From positions 243,680 to 307,679 of the forward strand of contig JABMLP010000032.1 in NCBI GenBank assembly GCA_013176395.1: a stretch of 64,000 nucleotides of DNA, in the 5' to 3' direction. Position numbers and translations under genes: made by a program. The DNA is from Venturia oleaginea (Eukaryota > Ascomycota > Dothideomycetes > Venturiales > Venturiaceae). How positions within the stretch are numbered: position 1 is the stretch's first letter; each line of letters starts with the position of its first letter. Below, piece by piece: positions 52,512-63,318 of this stretch. The notes under the pieces are model-generated. The model had not been told where the DNA came from, searched no databases, and saw only the letters and a list, made by a program, of their open reading frames with translations.

Positions 52512-52630
52512 ACATACGGTCACAGAATCAAGAAAGCTCGAATCCCCGTTCGCTCATTCCTAGATAAGCTTGATATCGGCGAATTAGTAGTTGGGTGGGT
52601 GACCACCAGCGAATCCCCGCTGCTGTATGT
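52512..52630 (+). rRNA. 5S ribosomal RNA gene (dispersed copy)
   Basis: 119 bases starting ACATACGGTC and ending TGTATGT, which pair as helix I. The internal control region is clear: GATAAGCTTGATATCGGCG, TTAGTAGTTGGGTGGGTGAC and ACCAGCGAATCCCC. A T6 stretch at 52636-52641 can stop RNA polymerase III. Single dispersed 5S genes are usual in filamentous ascomycetes. Some bases in helices II/III differ from what I expect for a functional copy, so it may be a minor variant or a pseudogene. Confidence 0.85.
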
Positions 52631-52954
52631 TTATGTTTTTTGCTGGTGTGGGAGATCCTCCTCCATGTGCTGGGGAAGGTTGAGGATGATGGGAAGTTAC
52701 TGTTCTCTGTGTGGAGATCATTTCAGTCAGACGTGGACGTAGAGGGACACAGCGAGCACATACATACAAACGAGCGTCCACTTAGGAATTGAATGAAAAC
52801 AAGGGTTGACAACGAAGATGAACATGTAAGCCATCAGACGACGATAGACAATACAAAAGCTTGTGAAGTCAGTTTCCAGGACGAATGTCGATCCATTCAT
52901 ACAAATTGCATACATACCCTCAAGCCCACTTATGACCTTTCAACAAGCCGCACC
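52631..52954. other. Spacer between 5S gene and LOR gene
   Basis: T-rich terminator stretch and 3' flank of the LOR gene; nothing else. Confidence 0.4.
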
Positions 52955-53530
52955 TCAGCCAGCACCAGCAGTCCCTCTAGATCTTGCAGCTCTCGCCTTA
53001 TCATCCAATGCGCACACCAACACAACAGGTAAGAACATGTCACAACCCGCAGCCACAGTAATATGATACTCGGCCCTCATCTTCCAGCTCTCCTTCTCCA
53101 CGACAGCCACATCCACATCCCCCCACCTTAGCGAGCCAGAAATCGTTGTAGATTTCATATTCATCGCCACTTCTCGACCGCCATCAACCACATTCGTAAA
53201 GCTCACAACACTTTTCGTACTCATGAACCCACTTTTGGCGGATAGATTCCAAATATTTTGACCCGAGCTCGTCTCGGCATAGTAGTAGCCTCGTTTTTGA
53301 TGGCGGAGTTGGCAGAGGTGGGTTCCGTGGGCGTTCGTGAATGTTTTCCGTCGAGAAAGGGAGAGGGATTCGCTTGTGATGGTGAGGATAGGCATGCCGT
53401 CTTGTAAATGTATCTTGAAGGATCGGGAGAAAGGGTCTGCTTTCATGATGAGGGTTTCTTGTTTCTGGGCGATGAGGTACGGGAATATTGCTAGGCCTGG
53501 TGCGGGGAGGACGGGGAGAATTGATTCCAT
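52955..53530 (-). CDS. LOR-domain (LURP-one-related, tubby C-like) protein
   Basis: Single exon, 191 residues, ATG 53530 (MESILPVLPAPGLAIFPYLI). The pattern is that of the LOR/DUF567 fold: an early strand with QKQETLIMKADPFSRSF, LSLSRRKTF with the conserved turn, a repeat of beta strands (GTHLCQLRHQKRGYYYAE), FTNVVDGGREVAMNMK and the C-terminal YHITVAAGCDMFLPVVLVCA, the hydrophobic helix that fills the barrel. The last ten residues are a short Arg/Ala/Gly tail. The biochemical role is unknown in fungi; the fold is related to tubby and scramblase-like barrels. Length is normal and the frame is undamaged. Confidence 0.8.
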   Translation of the reverse strand: MESILPVLPAPGLAIFPYLIAQKQETLIMKADPFSRSFKIHLQDGMPILTITSESLSLSRRKTFTNAHGTHLCQLRHQKRGYYYAETSSGQNIWNLSAKSGFMSTKSVVSFTNVVDGGREVAMNMKSTTISGSLRWGDVDVAVVEKESWKMRAEYHITVAAGCDMFLPVVLVCALDDKARAARSRGTAGAG

Positions 53531-54746
53531 GATCTCGGTAGTGTTGTTGAGTTCAATTCTTAGGCGTTGTTATAGGTAAACGAATAGTTTCTTGCGTTTT
53601 GGTGCAAGTGGCTCGTCGAAATATTCGTTAGGCTGGTAGGAAATAATATGGTGCAAGTGGGAGCCGAATTATGGTTGAATCAAATCAACTTGAATGCTCT
53701 TGAAGTCATCCGTGAATGGTGGCAGTATCGACACTAGCTACTCCGTATGTAAGCACCAGCCGATAGGTTTGAGGCTGTGGTCGCTAGGTTGTCGAGATCG
53801 ACAGAAATAATTGGATCAGATCACCTTTCAAACGTTCGACCAGACGAACTCGTAATGCGAGGCAGACTGCTGTCCTAAATACCTTGATAAGGTGATGATC
53901 GGTAGCGACCATCCGACCTACATCTCGAGCCTACACCTGGCGCCTTCGCGGAATCCGATTGGAAGCTCCTTGGTCGCATTGCGGCATGATATAAATCGGT
54001 TGATAGAGCAGGACGTGAAAAGATATGTATCAACCGGGTCTACAGAGGGTAAGCCAAGTACGTGGTATTTTATGTGTCTGATATTACACATCAACTAAGT
54101 AGATGGACATCCTTAGACGTTTCTTTCTTCTCGTGTAAAAAAATTATCTTAAAAAACTCTTTCCTGGGACCTAGAAAGCATATGAGATACTTTTCGCCCT
54201 ATAGCGTTGGCTTATCTGATGTACCAAGTTCGCACCCGGAGTTGCTACCTGCCCGGCTTCAATGTCTGGACATAGCTCTTGCTCCGTTGTGGTTGTATTT
54301 CAGAGGGAGGGGAAGTTCGAGATGATATAACTGATATGTTTGCAACGACAGGCAAACGCCCATATGATTTCTCCGGTAGGTTCTCCAAACATGCCAGTGG
54401 TGGAAGAAGAATCGCCGGTGTATCAGAGGGGCAGTTAGTCCCTAGCCAACAGTAGGGCGCCGCTTGAGCCGCCTCACGCGTTCCTAGGTTCCGTCTCGTC
54501 TTTGTTTCCATGATGCTACTGCACCGACACCGACATACACCAACAACCATACCACCACTTTACAGAGAGCCCATAGCATTACACCTTTTTGGAATGTTTA
54601 TTTTTACTTCGTGTCATTTTCAGAATTAGTATTCTTCTTTCAGGCACATCTTGGAGCCTGGATCTCTACAGCTTACCATCTAACTCATACACACCTTGAG
54701 TTTGCAGGAACAATTATACAATTAAGGCTGGAGGAAGGTGCAAGCA
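53531..54746. other. Intergenic, no gene seen
   Basis: Promoter side of the LOR gene on the left and of the acidic coiled-coil gene on the right. Short frames only. Confidence 0.45.
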
Positions 54747-54849
54747 ATGGCTCAGCCTCAGCAACAACGGCCTCCGCCACCTCCGTTGGACGCACTTCAG
54801 GGGATCATGAACGGGCTGGTACACCTCACATGCACACGCAACGAATGCG

Positions 54850-56001
54850 ATGGACCAGCTTATCAGAGCTAACGCACTCCAGCTTGCCCTCCTTGGAAGC
54901 GTCCTCTCTGATCCCAATCGCCGTAAAGATATCAATCAACGCTACGCCATCCAGAAACTCTTTCCAGACGCCAATTCAAGATTCCACGATGCGCTCGATA
55001 AACTCGAGGATGACCTCGCCATGGCCAAGGCAGTTATGCGACGGGACCTTGCAGCATTGAGAGCCGAGAAGAGGAAAGAGGCAGAGGCGAAAGAAAAGAA
55101 AGCACAGGGCCTGTCAATCAGTCCCGAGATCACGAAACCGGCATTACCAGAACAAACTCCTGCAACATCTACAAGACTGGAAAAGCAGGACTCAGCACCG
55201 GAGACGAAACCAGAAGAGCAGCCCGCGAAGGAACCCTCTCCTGCACCTACTCCTCCCGCTGAACCCAAACCCGTCTCTCCCAAATCCAAACCCGAACCCG
55301 AAACCATCAATCTCGAAGAAAACGATACGTCGAATGGAATGGAACCATTCGATATAGACGACCTCTTCGGAGATCCAGGCGACAATGATAACGATAACGA
55401 GAATACAGTCAACAGCATAGACATGACTGATTTCCACTCACCATCCCACGATGTCCCATTACTACCTGGTCTCGAATCATACGCCAACATGCCAGACTCC
55501 TCTCTCCCCGAGCCGAGCGGTGCAGGTATACAAGCGGGAACCAGCAGCGCCATGGAAAACGACAATGGTGGTTTGGATTTCTCGATGCTGGGCATTCCTG
55601 AGACAAGCGTGGCTGATAATAGCAACGCAGGTCTTGGGATTGATGGGTTAGATGGGGCAGACCACAGTACACTGAAGGAGACAGGTGCATTGGAGGGAGG
55701 CAACCTCGGTAGTTTAAATGAGGCGGGTGATTTAGACGCGCCTGGCGATGGGCTGGATGGACTGGGCGTTGTGAATCTGACGGAAGAGGGAAAGAAGAAA
55801 CAAGGTCAGCAGGGTGGGATAGATGATGACTTCTGGGCGGACTTGAAGACCGGTGATGAGAACAGGTTTGGTGATGATGGAGGCATGGGCGATGCGGACA
55901 ATTCTTTTGCTGATTTGATTGGCTTCGATGATGATGATAATATGGACAATGGGAATGGCGGAGGGGATGATATTTTTGGTTGGGCAGTTGACGATAGTTG
56001 A
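54850..56001 (+). CDS. Acidic coiled-coil protein, possibly a Mediator tail subunit (Med2-like)
   Basis: ATG 54850 gives 383 residues: a helical start (MDQLIRANALQLALLGSVLS, then a long amphipathic helix ending in a Glu/Lys-rich coil), a Pro/Glu linker, and a long acidic part with many Asp/Gly/Asn, ending DDIFGWAVDDS. The frame upstream is closed at 54808. A second ATG at 54747 (MAQPQQQRPPPPPLDALQG) lies in another frame and could be joined only by an unusually short 40-base intron (54819-54858). Short helical N-terminus plus acidic disordered tail resembles fungal Med2-type subunits of the transcription Mediator, but this is a guess by composition and order, not a firm family match. Confidence 0.6.
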   Translation: MDQLIRANALQLALLGSVLSDPNRRKDINQRYAIQKLFPDANSRFHDALDKLEDDLAMAKAVMRRDLAALRAEKRKEAEAKEKKAQGLSISPEITKPALPEQTPATSTRLEKQDSAPETKPEEQPAKEPSPAPTPPAEPKPVSPKSKPEPETINLEENDTSNGMEPFDIDDLFGDPGDNDNDNENTVNSIDMTDFHSPSHDVPLLPGLESYANMPDSSLPEPSGAGIQAGTSSAMENDNGGLDFSMLGIPETSVADNSNAGLGIDGLDGADHSTLKETGALEGGNLGSLNEAGDLDAPGDGLDGLGVVNLTEEGKKKQGQQGGIDDDFWADLKTGDENRFGDDGGMGDADNSFADLIGFDDDDNMDNGNGGGDDIFGWAVDDS

Positions 56002-57712
56002 GTGGCAAGCACTGTTTGGAAAAGAAATGGAAGAGAGTGCATAGATCAGGATGTTGTTTTGGCCTTGATGGATAAATGGGGCCTGTAGGATAAACATGAT
56101 GGTGATTGATCCGCTTCGTATATCTATCTAGCATACTTCAATGAGCACAGCAGTGTGAAGACCATTCTTCCCCTCTGAGGACCTTCGATCAAGCGGCGAG
56201 AAGAATCATCCTGCACACTATTTTTGACGCATTCTTGTGTAGCATTCTCTCCAGTACCCCTAGACGTTTCTTTATACATTCCAAGAGAGAGGGATACTGT
56301 ATATAGGTGCGACAATCGAGAGTGTCGTTTGCTGAGTTTTGCATGATATCAATCTGTCAATGTTCCTGTCCAAATCTCGGAGATTTCCGTGTTCATTCAG
56401 GCACGCTTGGTTGCGGAGGCACCCAAATGATATTATGCTATCGGGGATCTCGTCGAGATAATTCGAGCTGTCTCGTTCTTCTTGACAGATGGCTGATTGA
56501 TGGTGTATTGGTCGAAATTTGTGGGTGGTTGATGGGAGAATGAACTTGTTGACGTCGACTAGGGATTGGGTGTCTTTCGAACAGCCCACGTTCCAAGTCC
56601 TCGAGAGTTGAGCCACGGTTAGGTCGAATTCGATTGATTGCAGGGACTTGTCGTTGTGAGATATTATTTACTCCCTGGTGGCTGCTCGACAGCTGCTGGA
56701 ACGGGCGTAGCGCTCGGCCTCTCATGTGCCAATGAAACTCGCTGGGGTCTTGCGACAGCTCGTCCTCGAAAAGGAAGATGGACTTTTGGCGGCAGCGGAG
56801 GGAGTTCGACTCTACTATTGTTTGGCAGATGGTGACTGGGACGATGGGGTGCAATAGCCAGCCAGACGCATGCACATAACCTGTCGAAGTTGTGTTGCTT
56901 GAAGATCCGGTTCTCGAAGAGTCGTTGTAAGGCCTGTTCCCAGGAAGGATCGAACGCGGAACCTCGAATCTTTGTCCCACATTACTCTGTGATGTTTTGA
57001 AACAAGTCCCAGGTCGGTCCTTGCCACCAACTCGCGTTGTGCTTCATGGGCCACAGTCTTGAAGTAATCGACCAGGCCAAGGTGGGAGCTTCGTTCCAGC
57101 ACATCCCTGTCTTCCAAAGCTTACTCCTCGAAGTGCTGTCGGAGGCAAGAACACAATTCGGTCGTTGGGAGGCAGTCATACTCTCTAACTACGATACATT
57201 GGAGGATCCACAGGCGCTGAAGTGGGCTGATGAGGCGGTCCTCATCGTCGTTGCCGTAAACTGTAGGTGTGTATTCTTGATACAATTTGGGGATCAAATC
57301 GTCATACAGAGTCATGAAGTCGATCATGTCGGCAATGTGTTGTGCAACGATGGGGTCGGATTCCCCAGGGGCGACCATGTAAAGTGGGCGACGACGAGGT
57401 GGACGCTCATCACGTCATGGCTTTGCTTGAAATTGGATGTCCTTTGATGTGAGCTGGATGACCGAGGGACGCCCGCGTAAGGATCCGTGAATACTCATGA
57501 AGAAATTTGGCCAGGCTTTCTATGTGCTGTGGGTATCTGAATGAAGAAGGAAAAAGTCGAAGAAAGAGCTTATAGGATTCAGCGCTTAAATATTTTCTCA
57601 CGCGGTGTCTGAGCGAGGCGGCGGCGCATAGAAGCGAGCCTAGTTCCGCAGGTGGCCCATAATTCTGGTTGGACTGACAATTTGTTCACAGGTTTGACAT
57701 GTACCGGACATT
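56002..57712 (-). other. No intact gene; decayed minus-strand coding sequence
   Basis: Minus-strand frames at 57601-57410 (YLSAESYKLFLRLFPSSFRY), 57378-57121 (IADMIDFMTLYDDLIPKLYQ) and 57117-56815 (LGLVDYFKTVAHEAQRELVA) read like consecutive pieces of one helical protein broken by stops and frame changes. Unrecognised. The left 400 bases are the 3' flank of the acidic gene. Confidence 0.35.
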
Positions 57713-58181
57713 TCAACCACCATGTAGAGTGGAGACAAAAAGGATGTTATCGCCTTTTTGTAGCTCGTAGTTGGCCTCACCCTCAAGTTCCCAATCCGCG
57801 TCATTGATCAGGACGAGGATACCAGGCCGACTACAGCGAGATTAGCTCTTGGTTCAAGCCAGTAGATAATTGGAGTGACATACACTGAATCATCGAGTAG
57901 GAAAAGTTCTTTTCTTGGATCCTTCATTAAATTGTCGCACAAATACTGAACAAGATATTGCACTGTCGGGTGACATCCAGATTGCTCGTTGATCGGAATA
58001 GATAATTCGTGCTTCCGCTTATTGGAAAATAACATTTCTAGTCCTCCACTGATGATTGTTAGTGAGAGTGAAAAATGGTGGGTGAGATTTCGTACGTGAA
58101 CTCAATGGTGACGGGAAGGGTCGGAGCAGTCTTCTCGGCAGCCTCCAAAGCCGGTGTCTTTGAGACAGTCGGGGCACTCAT
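57713..58181 (-). CDS. URM1: Ubiquitin-related modifier 1
   Basis: Three exons on the minus strand, 58181-58096, 58048-57884 and 57830-57713, joined in phase by GT-AG introns, give 122 residues. Start [20 protein letters not shown]; then [20 protein letters not shown], the conserved [39 protein letters not shown] and the C-terminal FVSTLHGG with the free Gly-Gly that is adenylated and thiocarboxylated by Uba4. Urm1 delivers sulfur for 2-thiolation of wobble U34 in cytosolic tRNA-Lys, -Glu and -Gln and can also tag proteins. The slightly longer N-terminus than yeast (99 residues) is common in filamentous fungi. It is divergent from ELP2, with 186 bases between start codons. Confidence 0.95.
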
Positions 58182-58367
58182 TTTCGAGATGATTATTCAG
58201 AGTTTGATTGTAGTTGATTTGATGATGAATTCTTCTCGAGGTCGAGAGTCGAGTGTGTAGTAAAACGCTAGCCGAGACACGTGATAGCGAAATCTCAAAG
58301 TGGGAGAAATACTGTCCAATCTTTGACTTCTAGCAAAGAAATGTGATCGAGTTCACAAGCCATCAAA
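58182..58367. promoter_or_regulatory. Bidirectional promoter region between URM1 and ELP2
   Basis: 186 bases between two divergent ATGs must hold both 5' leaders and promoters. No TATA box stands out, as expected of housekeeping genes; a CACGTG E-box lies at 58278-58283. Confidence 0.7.
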
Positions 58368-60878
58368 ATGCCAGGAGTGAAGCTGGAATATATCAGCGCT
58401 GGTGGGAATAGGCATCCCGAGGCCTCGGATTGGGATCGGAGTCCAGCTGGCTTGCTCGCATTTGGCGCGAACAATAATATTGCCATCTGGAATCCCTTGG
58501 TAAGTACTTTACGAAGATAAAAGATTGTCGCTCTGACCTTACTAACATTTTTGAAGGCTTCAAATCATCATGGAATCTCGTTCCTTCTTTCTGGACACAC
58601 AGGCCTCGTCAATGCCGTCAAGTTCTTTTCTCCCTGGTGCACTGAGGACACTCTTATCTTGAGTGCATCTGTGGACAAGACCATACGTGTCTGGCAGAAA
58701 CCTGAAAGCCAGGGCTCTTACGTCCAAGTTGCGAAGCTTGAGGACCACCAGTCATCAGTCAACTGTATTGCTATCTTGCCGAAATCAAATAGCTTTGTCA
58801 CGGGCTCTGCAGATGGTACGGTGAAGTATTGGCAGTTCAGCATCGGATCGGGTGAGAGAGACTCAGCGAAGCCGCAGGAGATAGCGATACGATTGATACA
58901 GTCAATCACGTTGACTCCCAAGTGCTTCCCACTTTCTGCAGCGCTGGCCTCCTTGGAAGACAGCTCCATCTTGCTTGCAGTAGCAGGCACCAAAACTATC
59001 ATCCATATATACGCCTTAAGAGAAAAAACTTTCTCTCTTGTCGCCACACTGACAGGCCACGAGGGATGGATACGATCATTAGCGATCTCGAAAGAATCTG
59101 ATGACGGACCGGGAGATCTGCTTCTGGCATCTGCGAGTCAAGATCGATACATAAGGCTATGGAGAATACATCAAGGTCAAGACCTACCCGCCACTAGTCG
59201 AGCAGCGAACGATCCAGCTTTGGGGGTACTAGGGAAGTCGCTATCCAACAAAGCACACCGTTTCGAAGCAAACAAGCAGACTTATTCAGTGACGTTTGAA
59301 GCGCTTCTTCTAGGCCACGAAGACTGGATATACACTGCAGACTGGCATCGAAGGGAGAACAAACTTCAACTACTCTCGGCGTCTGCTGATAGCTCGCTTG
59401 CTATCTGGGAAGCTGATGAAAGTTCTGGCATCTGGGTCTGCGTTGCAAGATTGGGAGAGATCAGTGCGCAGAAAGGTTCGACATCCGCGACCGGAAGCAC
59501 GGGAGGATTCTGGGCAGGACATTGGTCACCTCAAGCTGATGTTGTTGTCAGCTTGGGAAGGACTGGCAGCTGGAGGCTATGGAGAAAAGAACCTTCAGGA
59601 GATCAGTGGATCCAGGATTTTGCCGTCACCGGGCACGTCAAAGAAGTAAAAGGAGTCACTTGGTCACGAAACGGTTCTTATCTGCTATCTACCGGCACTG
59701 ATCAAACTACAAGGCTTCACGCGCAGTGGGTCGACGGTACAAATCGATCCTGGCACGAATTCTCGAGACCTCAAATTCACGGTTACGACCTGAATTGTAT
59801 AGACACCATCACGGATACCGAGTTCATCTCTGGCGCCGACGAGAAACTTTTGCGCGTTTTCGATGAACCCGAAGCAATTGCAGACCTTCTTTCTCAATTG
59901 TGTGGGATCAAGAAGAACGACGAGCTACGCTTGCCGGACGCTGCAAATATTCCCGTGCTTGGACTGTCCAACAAGGCTATTGAGGCTGTTGATGATGACG
60001 AAGTCCCAGCCTTCACTGGCGATCCAAGAGATGCCCCAGATCCAGCCTCAATCATTCACAAGTCAACCCTCAAAATCAGCAGGCCGCCGAACGAAGACCA
60101 CTTGGCTCGACATATGCTCTGGCCGGAGACTGAAAAGCTCTATGGACATGGATACGAGATTTCCACCGTTGCGACAAGTCATGATGGGAAGCTGATTGCC
60201 ACGTCATGTCGTGCCAGCTCGATTGATCACGCTGTCATTCGTCTGTATGAGACTAAAGAATGGCGAGAAATCAAACCTCCCCTGAAGGCTCACTCGCTGA
60301 CGGTGACTGCACTGGATTTCTCTGCTGATGGGCAATATCTGCTTTCAGTTGGTCGAGATCGACAATGGACGTTATTTGACCGAAGCTCCGAGGATGCCCC
60401 CGAGTATAAGATGGTGCATTCAAATCCCAAAGGGCACAGTCGTATGATTCTAGCGGCTTCATGGGCACCAGTCCAGGCGGGCAGAATTTTCGCCACAGCA
60501 GGTCGCGATAAAATGGTCCGAGTCTGGAAACTAGCTGACGGAAAGGTTGAGTGTGCGCAAACACTATCAGCCCACGCTCCAGTCACCGCAGTCGATTTTC
60601 TGTCTCGAGTGTACAAATACCCATCAGCAGATTCCAAAGACGCGATAGCCTTCTCTTACGGGCTCGAAACCGGAGTCATCACCATTGTTGTTTTGGACGC
60701 GAATGATCTGACTCTCAGACATAGCATCGACATTCAAGCGGATGCCTTGCCGTCCAACGCGGTCAATCAGCTTTCGTGGCGTCCTGTCGAGAATGGGGCA
60801 GTCGTGGAGCCTGGTCAACTTGCAGCCGCATGTGATGATGCTTCGGTGCGGTTGTACTCCGTCAGGGATTTGTTCTGA
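58368..60878 (+). CDS. ELP2: Elongator complex subunit 2 (WD40 protein)
   Basis: Exon 1 58368-58499 (MPGVKLEYISAGGNRHPE through NNNIAIWNPL), intron 58500-58556 with GTAAGT and a CTAAC branch site, exon 2 58557-60878; 817 residues, near the usual fungal length. Repeated WD40 blades are spread over the whole protein, for example LLSGHTGLVNAVKFF, ASVDKTIRVWQ, LTGHEGWIRSLA, LLGHEDWIYTADWH, GHSRMILAASWAP and AGRDKMVRVWKL, forming the two-propeller scaffold of Elp2. Elp2 holds the Elp1-Elp3 core of Elongator, which makes 5-carboxymethyl-derived modifications of wobble U34. No lesion is visible. Confidence 0.95.
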
Positions 60879-61926
60879 TGCTCGATTGGGAGATGCGTAA
60901 TGCTCTTTGTTCGAGGCAGCGGGAAGCCTCGCATCGCGTCGTGGTTAAGAGTGTTTCAGGAAACGATAAACAAGGGGCACATAAATTCGCGCGACTACCG
61001 GCCTACGAGGTGTGGATACTTCGCCCAGAGTCGTGGTGTTATGAGGCACTCCACTTCTTTATCCACTTCGAACCTGGGGAGTTCTATGGCTCTGTGGAGA
61101 CAAAAGATAAGAGATGGCCGCAAACTGACAATTCATGGGGTCGCTCTGGGCTAGACAAGACAGGTCGAATCATTCTTCGACTTCTCAGCCCCATCGAAAT
61201 CTACAGAACTGCGAATTGCATGAAATCAACCGGTGAAGCGACTAGGAGGTATTCTCAATGCGCAAGCTGGTTCTTTTGAACCGCTAAATATTTTACAAAC
61301 TTTTAAAGCACTTGAGAAATTTACAAGTACTCGACGTTGCGCATCCTTTCTTGCGCGCTCCTCCTACTTTCACTCACGCCACTTCTCTCATCATCTTCGA
61401 CCAGTCCGAGGCTGAGCGTCTGGGTTCCGGTCATCCCATGATCTGCGGGATCTAAAATAAGAAAGCCAATCCCCATTCTCTGGGTCTGTAGAACATCGCA
61501 TAACTTCTCAAGGTCCGAGATGAATTCACCTTATATGACAGGCTCAGCCAGTTCGGTCTGAGATGAATTACCCGCAGCCTTTCTATCACGATCTCAAATG
61601 AGCCGAGAGACTATGGCGCCTAGTGATATTCCAGCGGTGCTTGGAGGCTCTACGGCGAACAGTGCAAGCTTCCGAAGTCGCCCCACAGTCCGAACGTGTC
61701 GCGTGTTCTGGAATATTACTGCTTTCTGGTTGGCTTGTTTGGCTTCTTCAAAAACCAAATGTAACTCCCAAGGATTCCTTATCTTTCGGTCGCAAGGCCG
61801 GAATCCCTAAACTGGTCCGTGATTTTCAGCAACAGTAAAAATGATAGCGCGGCGCACAGGCACTCACCAAGCCTATAGGAGTAATAGGAAGAGAAGAAGT
61901 AAAAAGCACCCTCCCATTGTCCTATA
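60879..61926. other. Intergenic, no gene seen
   Basis: Downstream of ELP2. A frame at 60878-61279 overlaps the ELP2 stop and has no family features; a 71-codon frame at 61623-61838 could be a remnant (ERVACSGILLLSGWLVWLLQ looks membrane-like) but stands alone. Confidence 0.4.
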
Positions 61927-62074
61927 CTTGCGCGCCCCAGGTTAGTTTCAACTTTCTGATTGGTATCGACTGGTTGGTAAGCTGATCGACAAGATCTGAA
62001 ACCACTGATTGGCGAATCAACCCTACTAGAGGGCTGTCTTCATTCGTTGTTGAGACTAATCTGGGGCGCGCAAG
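61927..62074. mobile_element. 148-bp MITE with 20-bp terminal inverted repeats
   Basis: CTTGCGCGCCCCAGGTTAGT at the left is matched inverted at the right with one difference, and a TA dinucleotide flanks each end, as expected of Tc1/mariner-pogo type non-autonomous elements. No coding capacity. A decayed relative lies at 15081-15218 in the opposite orientation. Confidence 0.85.
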
Positions 62075-63318
62075 TATGATTTTGGTTAAGACCTGAATTG
62101 CCGAAAAACCCCAGCCTGCCGAAAACCAGATAAGGGATATCTGCTCGTGTGTACTCCAACTCTCTTGGCTGTCATCATACACAGTATGTGCCCCACGCTT
62201 CATTTACTGCAACCAGGGGCAGATTGCGCAACTTCGAAGCATTGAGCGCCTTGATGCCAGAATGCTTGTCCATCCGGGTGCACGTGTGGACCCCGTAGGA
62301 CTCATCCACGGCCACCTGGCCAAAGAAGCACGCTAGAAGCCTTCTCGAAGTCTGCCTTTCTGGGCATTATGCTGTGCTGGGCCAATAAGGTGCTGTCCCT
62401 CTCTGCTGGAAGACGACGAAGCCCGGCATTCTTTCCACAGAAGAATGCGCATTGACACACATAGCACGACAACAGCCCACACAAGCGTTCGTAGTGTGTG
62501 TCTGTGAGGTTGTCAACCTGGCTTTGGGAAATTGATTCGTTGTAAGATTTACTCTTTGTCAGAACTTCCCACTGACGATCCCACCAAATGGGATGGGACA
62601 TCCCGCATTGCTATAGAGGGGGCGGGCAGTCTGCCTCGATTCGATTTGGCGGAGGTGTTGTTGGATATTAATTAGACAAGGAGCCATCGATCGGCGTTAG
62701 CCGGGAACACATCTTGGGATGATCAAGATCTACTACGTAGTAAATCTAACAGTGCGATGGAAGCTGCAGGGACACGGCATTTTAACACCGACATGAGGGG
62801 ATACTGGAATGTGACCAACCACGACGAGAAGAACGTTGTATTCCCTGCCCAGACGGTTAGTAGCGGCGGTATCGCCGTGGAACGAGCCTCGGCGAGGGCA
62901 TCCTTGTTGGCAAACTTTGATCTAAGTACAGGGTAAGCCTCGTTACACCTAGCAAGCGGTATCCAGTACCTAGCTTAGATGTAAGCTGTTGATCCGTGCG
63001 ACTTTAGAGATAGCTGAGGTGACCGCGCGCCGCACTTCTATCGAGGCGACCCAGCCTGGTGTATTGAAGTCGAGATCTCTATAAAGCTCTGAAAGCACCA
63101 AGCACGCAATGTTTTGTGTTCCAGTCCTCCCTTCAGTGCTGGGTAACCCAGTCCCTCTACACATCTATTTTTAATTTGTGTTATAGAGTAGCCATATCAT
63201 TGACCTTCGCTTCCCTCCACCTCCACACAATCCTGTTCCAACAAAGAAGATAGAATTGTCTCGAGAGGGAACCCTTTTTCCCCAGATTTAATCTCTTTCA
63301 GAGCTGATATCTTTCAAC
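62075..63318. other. Intergenic, no gene recognised
   Basis: A minus-strand 99-codon frame (62302-62601) has a Cys cluster (LLSCYVCQCAFFCGKNAG) but no family match. The last 150 bases are the pyrimidine-rich leader of the permease gene. Confidence 0.4.

Noticed and set aside
52338..52560. tRNA-derived SINE (B-box-like TCGAATCCCC)
   Set aside because: The whole stretch aligns with 5S rRNA including its internal control region.
54942..56134. Long minus-strand frames opposite the acidic coiled-coil gene
   Set aside because: Shadows produced by the GAT/GAC-rich codon bias of the plus-strand gene.
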